Shown piece after piece: positions 47,763 through 60,553 of a DNA stretch of 64,000 nt. How positions within the stretch are numbered: position 1 is the first letter of the stretch; each line of letters starts with the position of its first letter. Source of the DNA: Botryosphaeria dothidea (taxonomy: Eukaryota > Ascomycota > Dothideomycetes > Botryosphaeriales > Botryosphaeriaceae); the NCBI GenBank assembly GCA_011503125.2, contig WWBZ02000016.1:1116001-1180000 (forward strand), given 5' to 3'. The notes under the pieces were generated by a model. That model had not been told where the DNA came from. It ran no database searches and saw nothing but the letters and a program-made list of their open reading frames with translations. A program made the translations under genes and the position numbers.

Positions 47763-49580
47763 ATGACGCTAATACTCGAGCACCCGACGCGCCTCGCGAC
47801 TGTGCCCGCACACGTTGCAGGCGCTGCGTTTGCTGCAACAGTCCTCTACGTAAGAGCATCCCTGCACGCCCATTTGCCGCATTAAGGAGCTAACCTTCTC
47901 CCCCAGCTCGTGCTCCTTTCAGTCTACCGCCTCACTCTACACCCTCTCGCCGGATATCCCGGACCGTTCCTCGCCAAAATCACGCCCTGGAGAGACGTCT
48001 ACCACGCCTGGCGCGGAGACAAGCACCTTGATTTCCACGACCTCCACCAGCGCTATGGTAAAAACAACGCCATCCATCCTTTCCACCCAACTGCTAAACC
48101 AATTCCCCAGGAACATTCGTCCGCTATGGCCCCAACACCCTTTCCATCAATGACCCGGCCGCCCTGAAAGCCATCTACGGCCACCGCGCCAACGTCCGCA
48201 AATCCGACTTCTACCTGTCCTTCTACGCGGCGCCCGGCGTCTTCTCGACGCACACCGCCCTCGACCGCGCCGCCCACGCCCGCAAGCGCCGCGTCATGAG
48301 CCACGCCTTCTCCGACGCCGCCCTGAAGGGCGTCGAGGACTACGTGCTCACGTACGTGCGGTCCTACGTCGACAAGCTGGCCGGCGGCAGCACCAAGAGC
48401 ACCTGGACGCCCGCCAAGGACGTTTCCGAGTGGAGCTCCTACCTGGGGTTCGACGTCATGGGTGATCTCTCCTTCGGCAAGTCCTTCAACATGCTCGAGG
48501 GTGACGTGCCCGAGAACAGGGAGGCCGCGTTCCTCCTGACGCAAGCCGCCAAGCGGCACAACATCGTAAGTTCCTCCCCACATCGAGTTCGAGAAGAACC
48601 AGCCATTGACGAGAAAAAGACCGGTCCGATCCCTTGGCTCCACCAATCCGGCCTCGACCGCCTGCTCTTCCGCAAGATCAACCAGGACCGCGACAAGTAC
48701 CTCGCCTTCAGCCGCAAGCAGGTGGGCCAGCGCACGCAGAGCGACGTGTGGAAGTCGGACCGCAAGGACTTCTTCTACTACCTCCTCAACTCCAAGGACC
48801 CAGAGACGGGCCAAGGGTTCGGCAAGGCCGAGCTCTGGGGCGAGAGCAACACTCTGATTATCGCCGGTACGCACTTTCCCTCCGGCTCACAAAAAAGACA
48901 GCAGACTGACAAAGCTCCCGATAGGCTCTGACACCACATCCACAACCCTCACCTCCACGATCTTCTACCTCCTCCACAACCCTTCGGCGCTCTCCCGCCT
49001 AACCGCGGAAATCCGCACCACCTTCGACACCTCTGAATCCATCCGCTCCGGCCCGCAGCTCAACGCGTGCGCCTACCTACGCGCCTGCATCGACGAGGCG
49101 ATGCGCATGTCTCCCCCTGTCGCCGCTATACTGCCGCGCGTGACGCTCGCCGGCGGCATCGACATCCTCGGCCGGCACATCCCCGAGGGCGTTGGCGTCG
49201 GGTCGCCCATCTACGCGCTGCACCACCACTTCGACTACGTGCCAGACGCTTTCTCGTATCAACCGGAGAGGTGGCTCGCTGGCGAGAATGAGGGAGGCGA
49301 GACAGCGGTGAGTGCGCTACATAGCGTGTTCAATCCGTTCAGTATTGGGCCGCGCGGGTGCATTGGGAAGCCGATGGCGTATTTGGAGTTGAGTTTGGCG
49401 CTGGCGAGGCTGGTCTGGGCGTATGATATGAGGCTGGCGGATGGGGAGATGGGTAAAATTGGCGAGGGAAGGAAAGGCCTTGGCCAAGGCCGTGAGCGGG
49501 AAAATGAGTTCCAGCTGGAGGACATTTTTGTGAGTAACAAGGTCGGGCCAATGGCAGAGTTCAGGCCGAGGGAGGAGTAA
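47763..49580 (+). CDS. Cytochrome P450 monooxygenase
   Basis: Five exons, 47763-47849, 47907-48057, 48111-48565, 48620-48866 and 48925-49580, give 531 aa. A short N-terminal membrane anchor (AHVAGAAFAATVLYLVLLSV) is followed by the Pro hinge HPLAGYPGP. All P450 marks are intact: I-helix AGSDTT (residues 313-318), K-helix ExxR (Glu371, Arg374 in DEAMRMSPP), PERW, and heme loop FSIGPRGCIGKP with ligand Cys459. The 54-bp intron after KRHNI is in frame and stop-free, so it could be retained; its GTAAGT donor and AAAAG end favour splicing. ER-bound oxygenase of unknown substrate. The adjacent convergent Zn2Cys6 gene suggests a metabolite or xenobiotic role. Confidence 0.92.
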
Positions 49581-49668
49581 TGAGGATATGTATATAATGA
49601 ATTCACGCATCTTGTACATACAGATAAGTGACGGATGCAAGGTTGAAGTCTTCGTCGTGGAGATTGTT

Positions 49669-51912
49669 TCAGAGATTACCCTGGTCCCACCACTCAAAAG
49701 ATGCGCCCAGAACGTCATCGAGTAGGGTTGTCTGCAAAGATTGTTCGAACTGTCGAATATCAGGGGGTAAGGTTATTTGACGGTCTGTATGAGACTCCGG
49801 AGTCATTTGGGTCTGGCTGTCTTGTGCCCTCGTCTCTCGAGCTCGTGATGTTGGTCGGCTTGTTGATATTGTACCGTTGGCCGCAACTGGCTGATATGCT
49901 GGTAGTCCATCCATGCTGTTGGTCCGTCTCGCATGCTGTGGCAGCAGTGACTCACTGAATAAAGTTTGTTCAGGAGGAGAGCAAGAAGAGCTGACAGCGC
50001 TGTAACGTAAAAGGGTCCAAAGGATATTGGCTCTTTCACTTGAGTGGTCTGTGTCCGTTTGAAGTTGCGCGGTAGTGCTTCTCTCGAGATTCTGCAAGAG
50101 TTGTCCCTGTGTGCTTGTCAGAACGCACTTCGAATTTAGCACATGAAGGAGGCGTACCATGTGAGCAGCTATTGGCCAAATTTTTCCGATTTCTCTGACA
50201 AAGGCCATGCACTTGATGAACTTGTCTCGTGCATCTCTCCTAGCCTGTGTCTCACTGGAAAGCCGATAATGGTCAAAGATGGTCGCAGCAATTGTGACTG
50301 CATATGCAATGAGAGGATCTGCCACTGCATAGCCGAACTCTTTGGCCACACTTGTGAAGCGAAATGCCCAGTAGGAATGAAGCTTCGCAAGGTCGGCCGT
50401 TGTCTGTTTGAAGGTTCTAGGCGAACTTTCTTTGATTGGATCCAGCCGAATAGACAAAAGAAAAGGGTGATTTAGGACGCAAAGGATTGCATGGTACATG
50501 AATTGGATTGAGAACCATGGTGCCCAGTACGCTCGATTGTCCTTGAAATTGCCGGAGGTGTGTTCAGAGAAACGATGCTCGTCCGGGAACTGTGACTCGT
50601 ATTCCATGAGCGCAGAGATTATGGATCCGTATTCAGAATCGCCTGTCCATAGACTCTTCCCAGCTTCAGCGTTAGACTCGGCAGAAAAGTTCTGTACCTT
50701 CTCCCATATATCGTAGAGCCTGATGTTATTCGCAATGATAATTTCGTCATCGGAGACCTGAGGTTCAGGAGAATTGATCAGTGGGTCTGTGGCACCCGGG
50801 AAGCGGCAGGTAAAAGTTGCAAGTTTTGGCATCAACCCGGACATGCGTCCAAGAATGTACAAAGACCACGCGCATCGGCGGCGCTCTTCAAGCTCGATTG
50901 AATGTACCTCCCATTCCGGCTCTTTTGTGAGCCCAGAGTGTTGGGCCAGCCAAAGAGCAGTGTTCAGATGAAGCCAAGCATGTTCCTTTTGACCATCTAT
51001 GATCGTTAGTACTTGAGAGGTTAAAAATATGCATCACTTACCAGTAAATTCCCAAAACGATAATAGGCACATGGTCTGGATGGTCGAGAGACCGATTCCT
51101 CCACTGCTTAGCTTCTTGGTGACCGAATAGCATGCTCTCTTGGCATACTCAGCTGAGGAGTCAATATCAAAAGTTGCACCTTGCCGATTAGGGAGCTGCA
51201 ATGCGATAGCAAAAATCATGTCGAGCAGCTCTTGATCGCGGTCCTGGCAAGTCCGAGCAAAATCCGAGTTGAAGAGTGGCAGAGGCTGATAATTGCAACG
51301 CTCGTCGTACAAAATTATGAGGTTGTCAGTTACATGTTTGGGTGGTAAAGCCCTATTGGCGGGTCAGTACGTAAGTATTACAATTGAAGGGTAGATTGAG
51401 AACCTTGGACTATGTGGAGGCGCATCTTGGGATGAATGGACAGACCATGATCTTGGTGGAGCAGCAGCTCCTCCGTCATTGACATGGTGCGGTGATGGGT
51501 AGCTGGATAGAATGATCAATACATCAGAGACACAAAATAGACTGACTGGTGTGTAATTACAAGTGACCGTTGAGCATCATGTCCATCTTGCTCTCGAGGC
51601 TCCGCAGCCGCTCGCTCTGCTGGCCAATCAGAGACGTCCAGAGAGTTCGGGCAAATGTACTCGGGGTTGGTGAGACTTACAACGCTCTGATCGGAATCTG
51701 CGGCTCTGCTGCCATCGCCATAAGAACAGATCTGACCGAGGCGTACGCAGAGCGAGCATGCGGGCTGTTCACCGGGACAGCGGGTCTTCTTGCGCCTGTA
51801 CCGGAGTGAGCAGGCATCCAGTTTGCGGTCGGATTGGAATGGGACGGGCATACCTGCAGCCCTCACAGGCCTGGCGCGTTCGTTTTGCGGGCCGGGATGA
51901 GTCGTCGGACAT
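49669..51912 (-). CDS. Zn2Cys6 fungal-specific transcription factor
   Basis: Six exons (51912-51854, 51795-51681, 51619-51561, 51502-51404, 51352-51042, 50996-49669) give 656 aa. The binuclear cluster is complete across an intron: Cys16, 19, 26, 33, 36 and 43 in ACEGCRRKKTRCPG and ACSLCVRLGQICSY. A dimerisation coiled coil follows (QQSERLRSLESKMDMMLN), then the fungal-specific regulatory domain with HAWLHLNTALWLAQHSG and ELEERRRCAWSLYILGRMSG. The C-terminus is Ser/Thr/Gln-rich, as in activation regions. The ATG at 51912 was chosen because it directly precedes the basic cluster; the frame is open upstream to 52299. Convergent with the P450, 88 bp between stop codons. Confidence 0.9.
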
Positions 51913-53081
51913 GGCGCTGTCTGTGCGATGATGATGGGGGCTGTAACGCGTCAAAGCCCAGCTCGTGGGGGCGGTGCTGCTGTGTGAGGCCTCATCATCC
52001 GGTGGCGGGCTGTTGATATACCATTCAATGACAATTGGCCCTATGGCGCCTCCCGAGAGCTGGAGTGTAGAGTCCGGGGGGATAGCAGCAAAGGATGGCG
52101 TTCGATGCGGAGAGCCAATTGGGCTGGAGCCATTCCAAACAAGCAGCGGCGGGTCGGCGAGCCGGCAAAGCGCGGCAAAGCGCGGGTCGTTCGCGTCATT
52201 TCCATCTCCTCGTTCCTTCACTGCCTTCACCCCCATCGCATCCTTGACTGCACGCGCGACTGCAATTACGCCCCTCTGCGGATCTCGAAACGCGTCCAAC
52301 TTTAGAGATGCCCGACGATGATGCTACTCCAGGCAACCTCCAGGCGGCAGCAGCAAGGACAACATCAGTTGCATTCCTCATCCTGCCGCGTTTGAAGGCA
52401 ACATTGTGTTCCCGCAGCTGTAGCTTGCTGGTAGGACAGCCTTCACCTCAGCCTCAGCCGATGCCGTGCGCGCCGAACACAGCATTCTATCTCAGCTGCC
52501 TTTCACCATAGCATCTCAGCTTCGCTTTCAGTGAAAAACAATCGCAGTCATAATTCTCCATCTCCCGCCGTATAGCCTGTGCTCCCACCTTCCAGTGCGC
52601 CTGGCACCATGTAGCCAATGAGAATTCTGCGCAAACGCCCCTCCAACTGGCCTCTGGTGTAAGCATAAGCAGCGCGCATGTCGTGTCGCATGACCCAGCA
52701 GCTGGCCGATAAGACCAGACTCTCGACATTGGCTGGCACAACTCCAGAAGCACCGATCAAGTGGCTCGGGAAGTGCCACAGTCCCACGAAGGCATTCGTC
52801 TCGACCCGAAATGGGCCCTCCATCCCATTCATAGATGCCGCCAGCGTGACATCCTGGTACCAACTGGCGGAGGATCCTTTCAGCCTCTAGTGGGGTCCAA
52901 AAGCAAACGTCACCCTACAACCTTCCCGCCCCCGGGCCCTTCAGACTTATTTTGTTATAGCCAGCGTCGCGCCCGTTTGCATTTTCAAATCACCGCCCTC
53001 CCTGATGTCGCGAAGATCTCTCAGCCTTCACCTGCAAGTCGAATGGTCGATTGATTCCGCATCCGAGATAATCTTGGCGCC
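51913..53081. other. Intergenic region, one doubtful ORF
   Basis: A minus-strand ATG frame at 52548-52832 (94 codons) has protein-like stretches (FVGLWHFPSHLIGASG, RGQLEGRLRRILIGYM) but no domain and no supporting exons; it may be a remnant. Otherwise promoter sequence of the two flanking divergent genes. Confidence 0.3.
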
Positions 53082-55857
53082 ATGGGTCTTCTCAGCGTTC
53101 GCTCGCTAGTTTTTGCCTTCTCCCTTACACGCGTCTGTCTTGCCTTGAACGTTGAAGAGTTCGCTAGCCCCCAATGTCAACTACACGGCACAGACAAGCT
53201 CTGGCTGGGAACATCAAAGGATCAACAAAAGGGCAGGGGTGGCGAATCGTCACCCGGAAAGATTGAATCTCCAAACCCTGTCCTCCATGGACTCACCAAG
53301 ATGACCATTCCAGCTCCGCCATCCTGGTTAAATGACACGAAGGCTACTGCATATAGTCGCGAATACGAAGGATGGGAGTTGATGGGGAGTGATCTTGAGT
53401 GGTGGTATTCCTACTACGACGAATCCTGGACACTGCAAGATGAACGCGACGTTTTCCCTGGAGATCCTCTTGATTACATACAGAAAGACCTTGACACATA
53501 CAGTGAGACCGCATTTCCCTGCTATACGACCGTATCTATGGACGATCAAGCTACCAATCAAAGCCAATACGGCAGTAATTTCATCAAGGACGTGAAGAAA
53601 AAGCTAGACCAACACCGCTTCCCGGTCAACGCCACAAGCCAGGCCGCCACGCAAGTGCTGAGAGACGAGCTGAAGAGCAAAAGTGAGGAAGCATTCACGA
53701 TGGCGGATAACGCTCTCTGGAAAAGTAAGGCTTCATATATGGGTGTAGGATACAATGTCACATGCTGGGGAGGCATCAACCAAGCTCTGAGCAATGCTAC
53801 GGAATGGGACAAGGCTGCATCATCGGCCGCCACCACTCTCATGGCTTTGATACCTGTTCTGCTCACATTTGGGAATCTGTAAGCACAAAGCTTTGCTCCG
53901 GACTCATGAGCATTTCTTGCTGACATGCGGAAAAGTATCCTCCCCCGAGACTCAGAGGCTTTTTGCTCCAGTTTCCTCGTCGGGATCATGTCTGCGGCAT
54001 TTAGTTTAGGACTACCCGGCAAAAGCGTGAGTGTTGAGTCACGTTTTCATTGAGGGAATTCAATTAGTTGACATACACAGATTTCCGCCATCATACGCAA
54101 GAGGCACCGGATTGATGTCGGATCCTTCGAGCATTATGGCCAAGATAATATCAGCAAGCTTGGACGGCTTCATCCTGACAGCAGTCGCGTACAGCCAAAG
54201 GCTTTTTACAGAGTAGCATTTGAAGGCCTTCGGAGCTGGGTTACTGCACCATCGGATCATGTTGAAAAACCATCAACCCGCTTCGTGGAAGACTTGAAGT
54301 GTAGCCCTGTGGCGGCGGAGCAACAGGCTTGTCCGAATGCTTTTTGGAACATCAAGAAGGAAGCTGAAAACTGGCGTGTCCGTCCACATTACTGGCATAG
54401 CCTGGGGCTGTCCGTTTTCGTCACTCAGTAAGTCTTTACCTCACTGAAAAGCTCTTTGTCTACTGACGATTAACGACAGAGTGGCTATATTCATTTTTGG
54501 AGTTGGCCCGCTTTTCCTCAATCCAGGCACACCACTGTTCATGTTCAGCTGTGACAATTAGTAAGTAGTTCAGCCTTAAATTTGAAAAGGGGGGGGGGGG
54601 GGGGTTTGCTAACCGAAAGCATAGTCTCTCATCGTTGTGGATGCTCATTACCGCAGCAATCAACGCAGTTTTCAGGTTTCTGATGTGGGAATTCAGTGCG
54701 CACGAACGTGTGAGGGGTACGTTTTACCCCACCTTTGATGCTCCATGTCTAACGTGTTCTTAACAGTATATTCGTTGTCAGAAAGCGCCAAATCATCGCT
54801 GAAAGAATTCCTGGGGGAGCCTGAACAAGACCCTACCGAAGGGTCACAGGGAATACCAGGCAGTACTGAAGTTGAACTTCCGCCGCGATACCATCCTCTA
54901 GTCGTCCGCATGATCCTTGCTATACGCCAATCCTTGCAAGGCTCAACCCATGCCTCAAAGAAGGAATACAGTATAGTAAGCAGAGACAGCCATCAAGGCA
55001 AAGATAAGTCGTCCGGTACAGCCGGACAAAGCGAGAACCTCGGTACGCTCCCCCAGTGGATCCGGAACCAGCTGCAGTTTTTTTGGTACCTTTGGGTGCA
55101 ATACCCATTCAAGAACCCTCTTCAGTTCATCCGAATGGGCTTTTCTTCTGCCACACCTCCCAACAGCGCTCGTCGCTGGCGTCCTCTGACCGTTCTCCTG
55201 CATCTCTCAAGCAGCGGCCGTAATCCCTTTTCCAAGCTGTTGACAGGCCTGATGGAGGGATCTATTCTACTTCTTCTGACCGTGTTCTTCGCTTCACAAT
55301 GGGGCGGCAACATCTTCGTTGTGTCCTACACCATCGCGATGCTCCTCGTTGTGGTCACAGTAGGCCGCCTGATGAGCATCGTATACATCTGGCGGAGTGC
55401 CTACTTCCTGGGACTGCACGTCATCGACTGTCAGAGCAAAGAGCAAATCAGCGGCTGTCTGCGTATACTGTGCAGTATGTCGGACGTGCTGGTGGTCGTC
55501 AACGGAGCATACTACTACGGAGGACACCGCTTGGAACTGAAACCAAACTGGGCTGCCTGGCGCAAGCAGTACGACAGCGGCGTATTCGACGAGACGGACA
55601 TGAAGCCCAGTAACAATCGCGCGCACGAGTCAAGCGAAGAGGAGAGCAGCCACGGCTTTGAACGTTTCCGTATCCGAAGAAAACCCCTTGGCGCCGCACG
55701 TTTTTCTGGGCGACACCAAGAAGGAGGCGGGTCGGATGTGGCTCTGAGAGATCTTTCACTCAGCCCGCTGAGCCATTCTCAAGTTCAGAGTGATGTCAGC
55801 CGCGACTCGAGCATGCAACGAGCTCCTGATGCTTCAGCGGGACACGAAACCGTGTAG
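53082..55857 (+). CDS. Multi-span membrane protein with large ectodomain (hypothetical)
   Basis: Six exons, 53082-53878, 53936-54026, 54081-54427, 54480-54560, 54625-54716 and 54767-55857, give 832 aa with all phases consistent. A signal peptide (SVRSLVFAFSLTRVCLALN) precedes a 220-residue extracellular part with several N-glycosylation sites and Cys. Helices follow at about 245-265 (TLMALIPVLLTFGN), in VGIMSAAFSLGLPG, in LSVFVTQVAIFIFGVGPLFL and LITAAINAVFRFLMW, and later a pair in MEGSILLLLTVFFASQWGGN and VSYTIAMLLVVVTVGRLMSI. The last 100 residues are a polar Ser/Arg-rich cytosolic tail. Intron 4 carries a run of 16 G. I do not recognise the family; the plan resembles orphan plasma-membrane proteins of filamentous fungi. 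Confidence 0.8.
54589..54604 (+). repeat. Homopolymer G16 in an intron
   Basis: Sixteen consecutive G inside intron 4 of the membrane-protein gene; length may be unreliable in the assembly. Confidence 0.9.
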
Positions 55858-56619
55858 AGAGGAAGCCTGTCTCAAGGAACTACAAAGCACGTTTCATTTC
55901 AAATTCCCCATTTTTATTTCTATCAGAGGATCTATCATTGTAATGAGACGACGAATAGATGAGTCCTTGGTCGGGGGAAATAATGACATGAATACGAAGA
56001 TAGCCGTATCAACCACCTCACGAAGAGCCAGGATTAGGTAGAGGGAGCCTCGCTCAGACACTGTTTCCTTAATTACGTTTTTCTTTTTATTAGGAGGAAC
56101 AGGGTCTGATTGAACCAAGGGTCAACACCGAGAATTTGTTATATAGCTACTATATAAGAGGGACCGGGTCACCTACCCTCTTCCTCCTCATGCCAATCTA
56201 CGATGATCTTCACTCCCTATACAAACAACCCACTTGTTCAATACTTTTGTTTTCTATGCTTGTTGTCTGGTCCAAAAGGAGGATGGGTGAGATACCATGG
56301 GACAGCAAGGGCACACGGCTTCAATAGAGAGCAGGCTGGTTAATGCCTTCAATGCTAGAGTCTTTTTCGACCAACGCTATGGCAATGGCTCTTCCCCCAA
56401 GCACCCCAGTTTCCCTGACGTCTGTGGGCTGAAAGCATTTCCAGATCAAGTAATGAAGCCAGCCGGGGGTGACGGGATCTCGGTCCGCATTCCCCACACA
56501 GCTTCCGAACTTTATCCGGCGGCCTGGGGTCGGGCTGCCCGTCCCTGACCGTATTTCTATTTCCCCGCCGCCGCAGCTTCTACGCACTCGAAGCTTGGAG
56601 AACGACATCAGAAACTGAG
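55858..56619. other. Intergenic region, nothing recognised
   Basis: Terminator region of the membrane-protein gene and promoter of the MFS gene. No gene or repeat recognised. Confidence 0.35.
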
Positions 56620-58195
56620 ATGGCTGTCCAGGACTCACAGCGTGAAGAGCAGATCGAGCTTTCTGAATCCGCTCGGAATGGCGGGAGCCAGACCGAAGCG
56701 GAGAGCGAGCCGGCAATGACCAGGGAGACCTCAATCAAGGTCGTTAGCGCTGCCTTTTCATTTTTCGTTGCAGGTATCAATGACAGCAGCCTTGGAACCT
56801 TGATTCCCTATTTGATCCGTTCTTATGACATCAACACTGCTATGGTATCCGTCATGTAAGCATATTCCTCCCAGATCAACCATCCAACGTTGCCAGGACC
56901 GCTTAACCCTTTCCCAAAGCTACGCCGTCACCTTCTCAGGATGGTTCATCGCCGCCATAACCAACAGCCACCTATGCCAATACCTGGACCTGGGCGCTAT
57001 GCTCGCCCTCGGAGCACTTCTTCAGATTCTCGCCCACACCCTGCGCTGCTGGGTCCCGCCGTTTCCTCTCTTCGCCATCACCTTCGGAATAGCCAGTCTG
57101 GGCCAAGCATATCAGGACGCCCACGCCAACAACTTCGTCGCTTCCGTCAAGGCTGCGCACCGCTGGCTGGGAGTCATGCACGCCACGTACTCCTTCGGTT
57201 GCCTTGTGGGTCCATTCGTGTCCACGGCCGTCGCCTCCGCCAGCACGGATTCACGCTGGGAGCTTTTCTATACCGTTCCGCTGGGTCTTGGAGTTGTGAA
57301 TCTCGCGCTTTGCATCTTCGCTTTTAGTGATACGTTCTGCATCAAATTCAAGCAACCAGCGGACGTGGAGAGCGAGGAGGGTTCGAGAAATAAAGGTGCG
57401 CTCGTGCTGATGAAAGAGACGTTGCGCACGCCGAATGTGTGGCTGTTGAGTCTGTTTTACTTCTTCTACTTGGGAGTTGTCATTACCGCCAACGGTATGT
57501 GATCTTCAACCCCACTCTCAGTTGTTGGTCGACGGTCTTCTGACGCGTGTGTTTCCTGAAAGGCTGGGTCGTCGAGTATCTGGTCGAAGCCCGGGATGGC
57601 GATCTCTCAGATATGGGTTACGTTCCCGCCGGCTTCAACGGAGGTTCTTTCCTTGGCAGACTGTTGCTTGCCGAGCCGACACACAGATGGGGTGAGCGAA
57701 GGATGGTGCTCATATACAGCATCATTGGCATAGCTCTTCAGCTTCTCTTCTGGCTGTAGGTTTTCAGCGACTATCTGAATTGCTCTGAAGTCTATCCTTC
57801 TGTTGTGTTGAACAGAGTTAACGAGCAATCGTCAACAGGGTTCCCAACATCATTGCCGCATCCGTCGCCATCAGCTTCCTCGGATTTTTCTTGGGTCCTT
57901 TCTTCGCCACGGTGGGTGAAAGATACCGCTCACACGCAAAAACTGATTCTGACCCTGTGCATAGGGTGTCAATGTAGGCTCGAAGTTGTTTTCGTCACAT
58001 CTACGCTCCTCGGCTCTTGCATTCGTCTTCGTTCTCGGGCAGATCGGTGGATCCGTCTTCCCCGCCATCACCGGTATTGCGGCTGCACATGCTGGGGTCC
58101 AAGTTTTGCAGCCGGTGCTTGTAGGGTTATTGGTGGCTACTGCTGTCAGCTGGCTTCTTGTCCCGAAGACGTCTGGACTTCACCACAGAGAGTAA
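56620..58195 (+). CDS. MFS permease (fucose-permease/BSC6-like)
   Basis: Five exons, 56620-56855, 56920-57494, 57563-57755, 57839-57911 and 57965-58195, give 435 aa. A 40-residue polar leader precedes helix 1 (VVSAAFSFFVAGINDSSLGT) and PYLIRSYDINTAMVS. Other marks are FGIASLGQAYQDAHANNF, HATYSFGCLVGPFVS and a large central loop ending in MKETLRTPNVWLLSLFYFFY. The C-half has GYVPAGFNGGSFLGRLLLAE and FLGFFLGPFFA. These fit the 12-span MFS branch that includes Bsc6 and fucose-permease-like proteins; substrate is not predictable. All segments are intact, with no frameshift. Confidence 0.85.
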
Positions 58196-59544
58196 TGTAG
58201 CACAACTTCGTCCGAGTCTAGTGCATGAGTTTTCCACGGACTTCTCTTTACTTCTCTCAGCCGTTTGGATGTGAATATGTAAATGACTTGGTCATACTCA
58301 TAACCTGACAGACGAAAAGGCTGAATGCAGATCATGGATGGTTTTGGGAAATATGATATCAGTCCTAAAGAGTACGGGGAACTACTGTGAAACAAACGTA
58401 AAACGGAAGAGGGTGGCATTTTGCATTTAAATAAGTCATCATATCCAGAGTGGAAATGCTCAAACACAAGTGTAGTGGCTCTTGTTCCAACCCAGGTTTA
58501 TGGATGTTCCATATGTAGAGTTTTGCCAAGTCCTGGACATGAAAGCGAAAGCGCTGTTACTTTCCGAGTCGTAACCCTATTGCTGGAACCGAGATCCGCC
58601 GCTCTCCGATCCCCTTAGGGGCCGGTACGTCATTACATGTGGAGTGTGCTGTTAATAGTAACGTGGATATGAAACGCCGGGACAGCAGGCAATTGTTCTA
58701 AAATTGTTCATCAGGGTCTGGCAGCCATCAGCCCATGGTGGTGACGACTGATCATTGGCTGGCAAATTTGAACCACACAGAACATATTCCGCAAACCAGG
58801 TTTCCTTCAATTTTCAGCAACACATATGTACGATAGACTGCATTCGTCAGATCAGTGGTAGAGTACGGGAGCATACTCTTCATGCTTAAGTGACGCGATC
58901 GTCTTCAAAGCGTCTTTGGAGAGAGTAGGCAAGTTTATCGCCATGTTGTACCAAGAGCAACCAGCCAGACCCTATGAGGAAACAGCTACATGCTGAAAAG
59001 TAAGGTAATATTGCGGAAGTATGGAGCAGGAACCTCGGTGTTTCTGGATGCAAGACGCCGCGATACTTTATCTGGCCCAGAATTTGGTCGCCGGAACTAT
59101 ACCCTATTCCTGCACGGTGCTCCTGAGTGATGTGCAGCTCAGCCTTATACGCCAACATGTTTCATTTCGTAGCCAATCATGATTGACACTTGAAGGACAG
59201 TCACCGATTGAAGTCGACATTTACCGGCCGCGTCCGAAGTTGCCACGATGAGTCTTGGCCGTCGAGGGATTCCGAATGAATCGAGAAGCGGTCCTGGCTA
59301 TTTCGATAGTAATTCTGATGCAACTGAAGCTTTCGTACTCGGGGAAAATTTTCATGCCTCAATAGTACAGCTTTGTGGTGGCTATGCCGTGCTGTGCCGC
59401 AGCGAAGTGATTTTCTCTCGGGGTATAAAAAAGAGACAAGAGAATCTTCTCCTGAAGCTCAAAATCAAACAGGCCACTCTCACTGATAACCTCCCAACTG
59501 CTGCAATTATCATATTGAACCTAACTGCTCATTTTTTTTTCACG
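58196..59544. other. Intergenic region upstream of small secreted protein
   Basis: About 1.35 kb without a supported gene. A good TATA box (GGTATAAAA) is at 59422-59430, about 115 bp before the secreted protein start. Confidence 0.4.
59422..59430 (+). promoter_or_regulatory. TATA box of small secreted protein gene
   Basis: GGTATAAAA followed by purines, about 115 bp upstream of the ATG at 59545, a usual distance allowing for a short leader. Confidence 0.55.
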
Positions 59545-60252
59545 ATGTTGTTCTCCCCAGTCCTTTTCTTTGCCACTGCGGCAATGGCTACTCCCCTCCA
59601 CCATCTCCAAGGGTTTGGTCTGTTCAAACGCCAGAACACTTGTGGGAACAACGCACAGCAGCCACAGTCAGACGACCTTGGGCCTGTTACCGCCAGCAAC
59701 TTGAAGGTCGAGGGTACACGCGAACAATTCAGCATCAGCTTCAGCCTCAGGAACGAAAACACTGGGATCGATACCACCTGCTCGAAGGATAAACTTTCGA
59801 TTGGATCGACGGATACTTGGCTCAGCTGTGCGCCAGCCAATACCGGGGCCATCGCCAAGTTCAAGTAGTATGTTCGCCCCGTGACTTCCCCGCAAGGTGG
59901 ATGCTCTAACATCCTTCTAGCTCTACGGACGATGACGATTGGAACAACCCTACTTCGCAGTCTGTGACTGTCGACATCTACTGGCAATTTGTCGAATGGT
60001 AAGCGCATATGATGTTATGACTCTGGTAGCTCGCATAGCTAACGTCATTCAAGCTGTGCTATCTGCCCTGAGCGTGGAGTCACGTACTACTCTTATGGAA
60101 ACGTGAACCGGGACATCCATTGCACAACCGCTTCGCAGAAGCGCGGCGTACTGGGTTCTCGGCAGAACTCTGGTGCGGTCAGCTGTAACGAGCAGAATGC
60201 TATTCCTGTCTCTGTTACCGACGTTGGCACAGGCAATCAGCCGCCGCAGTAG
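59545..60252 (+). CDS. Small cysteine-rich secreted protein (effector candidate)
   Basis: Three exons, 59545-59867, 59921-59998 and 60054-60252, give 199 aa. The N-terminus MLFSPVLFFATAAMATPL is a clear signal peptide; LFKRQNT ends in a KR site typical of Kex2 processing. The mature part holds eight cysteines (CGNN, TTC, LSC, ECCAIC, HC, SC), an even number fit for four disulfides, and no known domain. A strong TATA box sits upstream. The frame is also open upstream of the ATG to 59248, but the signal peptide fixes this start. Small size, secretion, Kex2-like site and paired Cys are typical of plant- or host-interaction effectors, but function is unproven. Confidence 0.75.
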
Positions 60253-60553
60253 TAAGACTGACATGCAACCCATGTACGATAAGAGTCACATATCAATCAT
60301 TTCGCCTCAAAAATACGTAAAGCGTTGCCTCAGATATCGCGATAAGGTCTTGATGCCCGAAACTGATCCTTTGATTAAACGCTTGAGACAATGATGACAA
60401 TTTTATATCCCGACGAATGCTTCGCATCCCCATCACCTTATACACCTCCCACTGCAATGCTTCTCGGAATAGAAGCTGAACCTCATACTCCACGAACCAC
60501 ATGCTCTTCCTTCTCTTTCCCTCACAACAGCAATCCTTCTATCCAATCACCTC
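60253..60553. other. Convergent 3' spacer
   Basis: About 300 bp between the stop codons of the secreted protein and the FAD monooxygenase fusion; nothing else seen. Confidence 0.4.
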
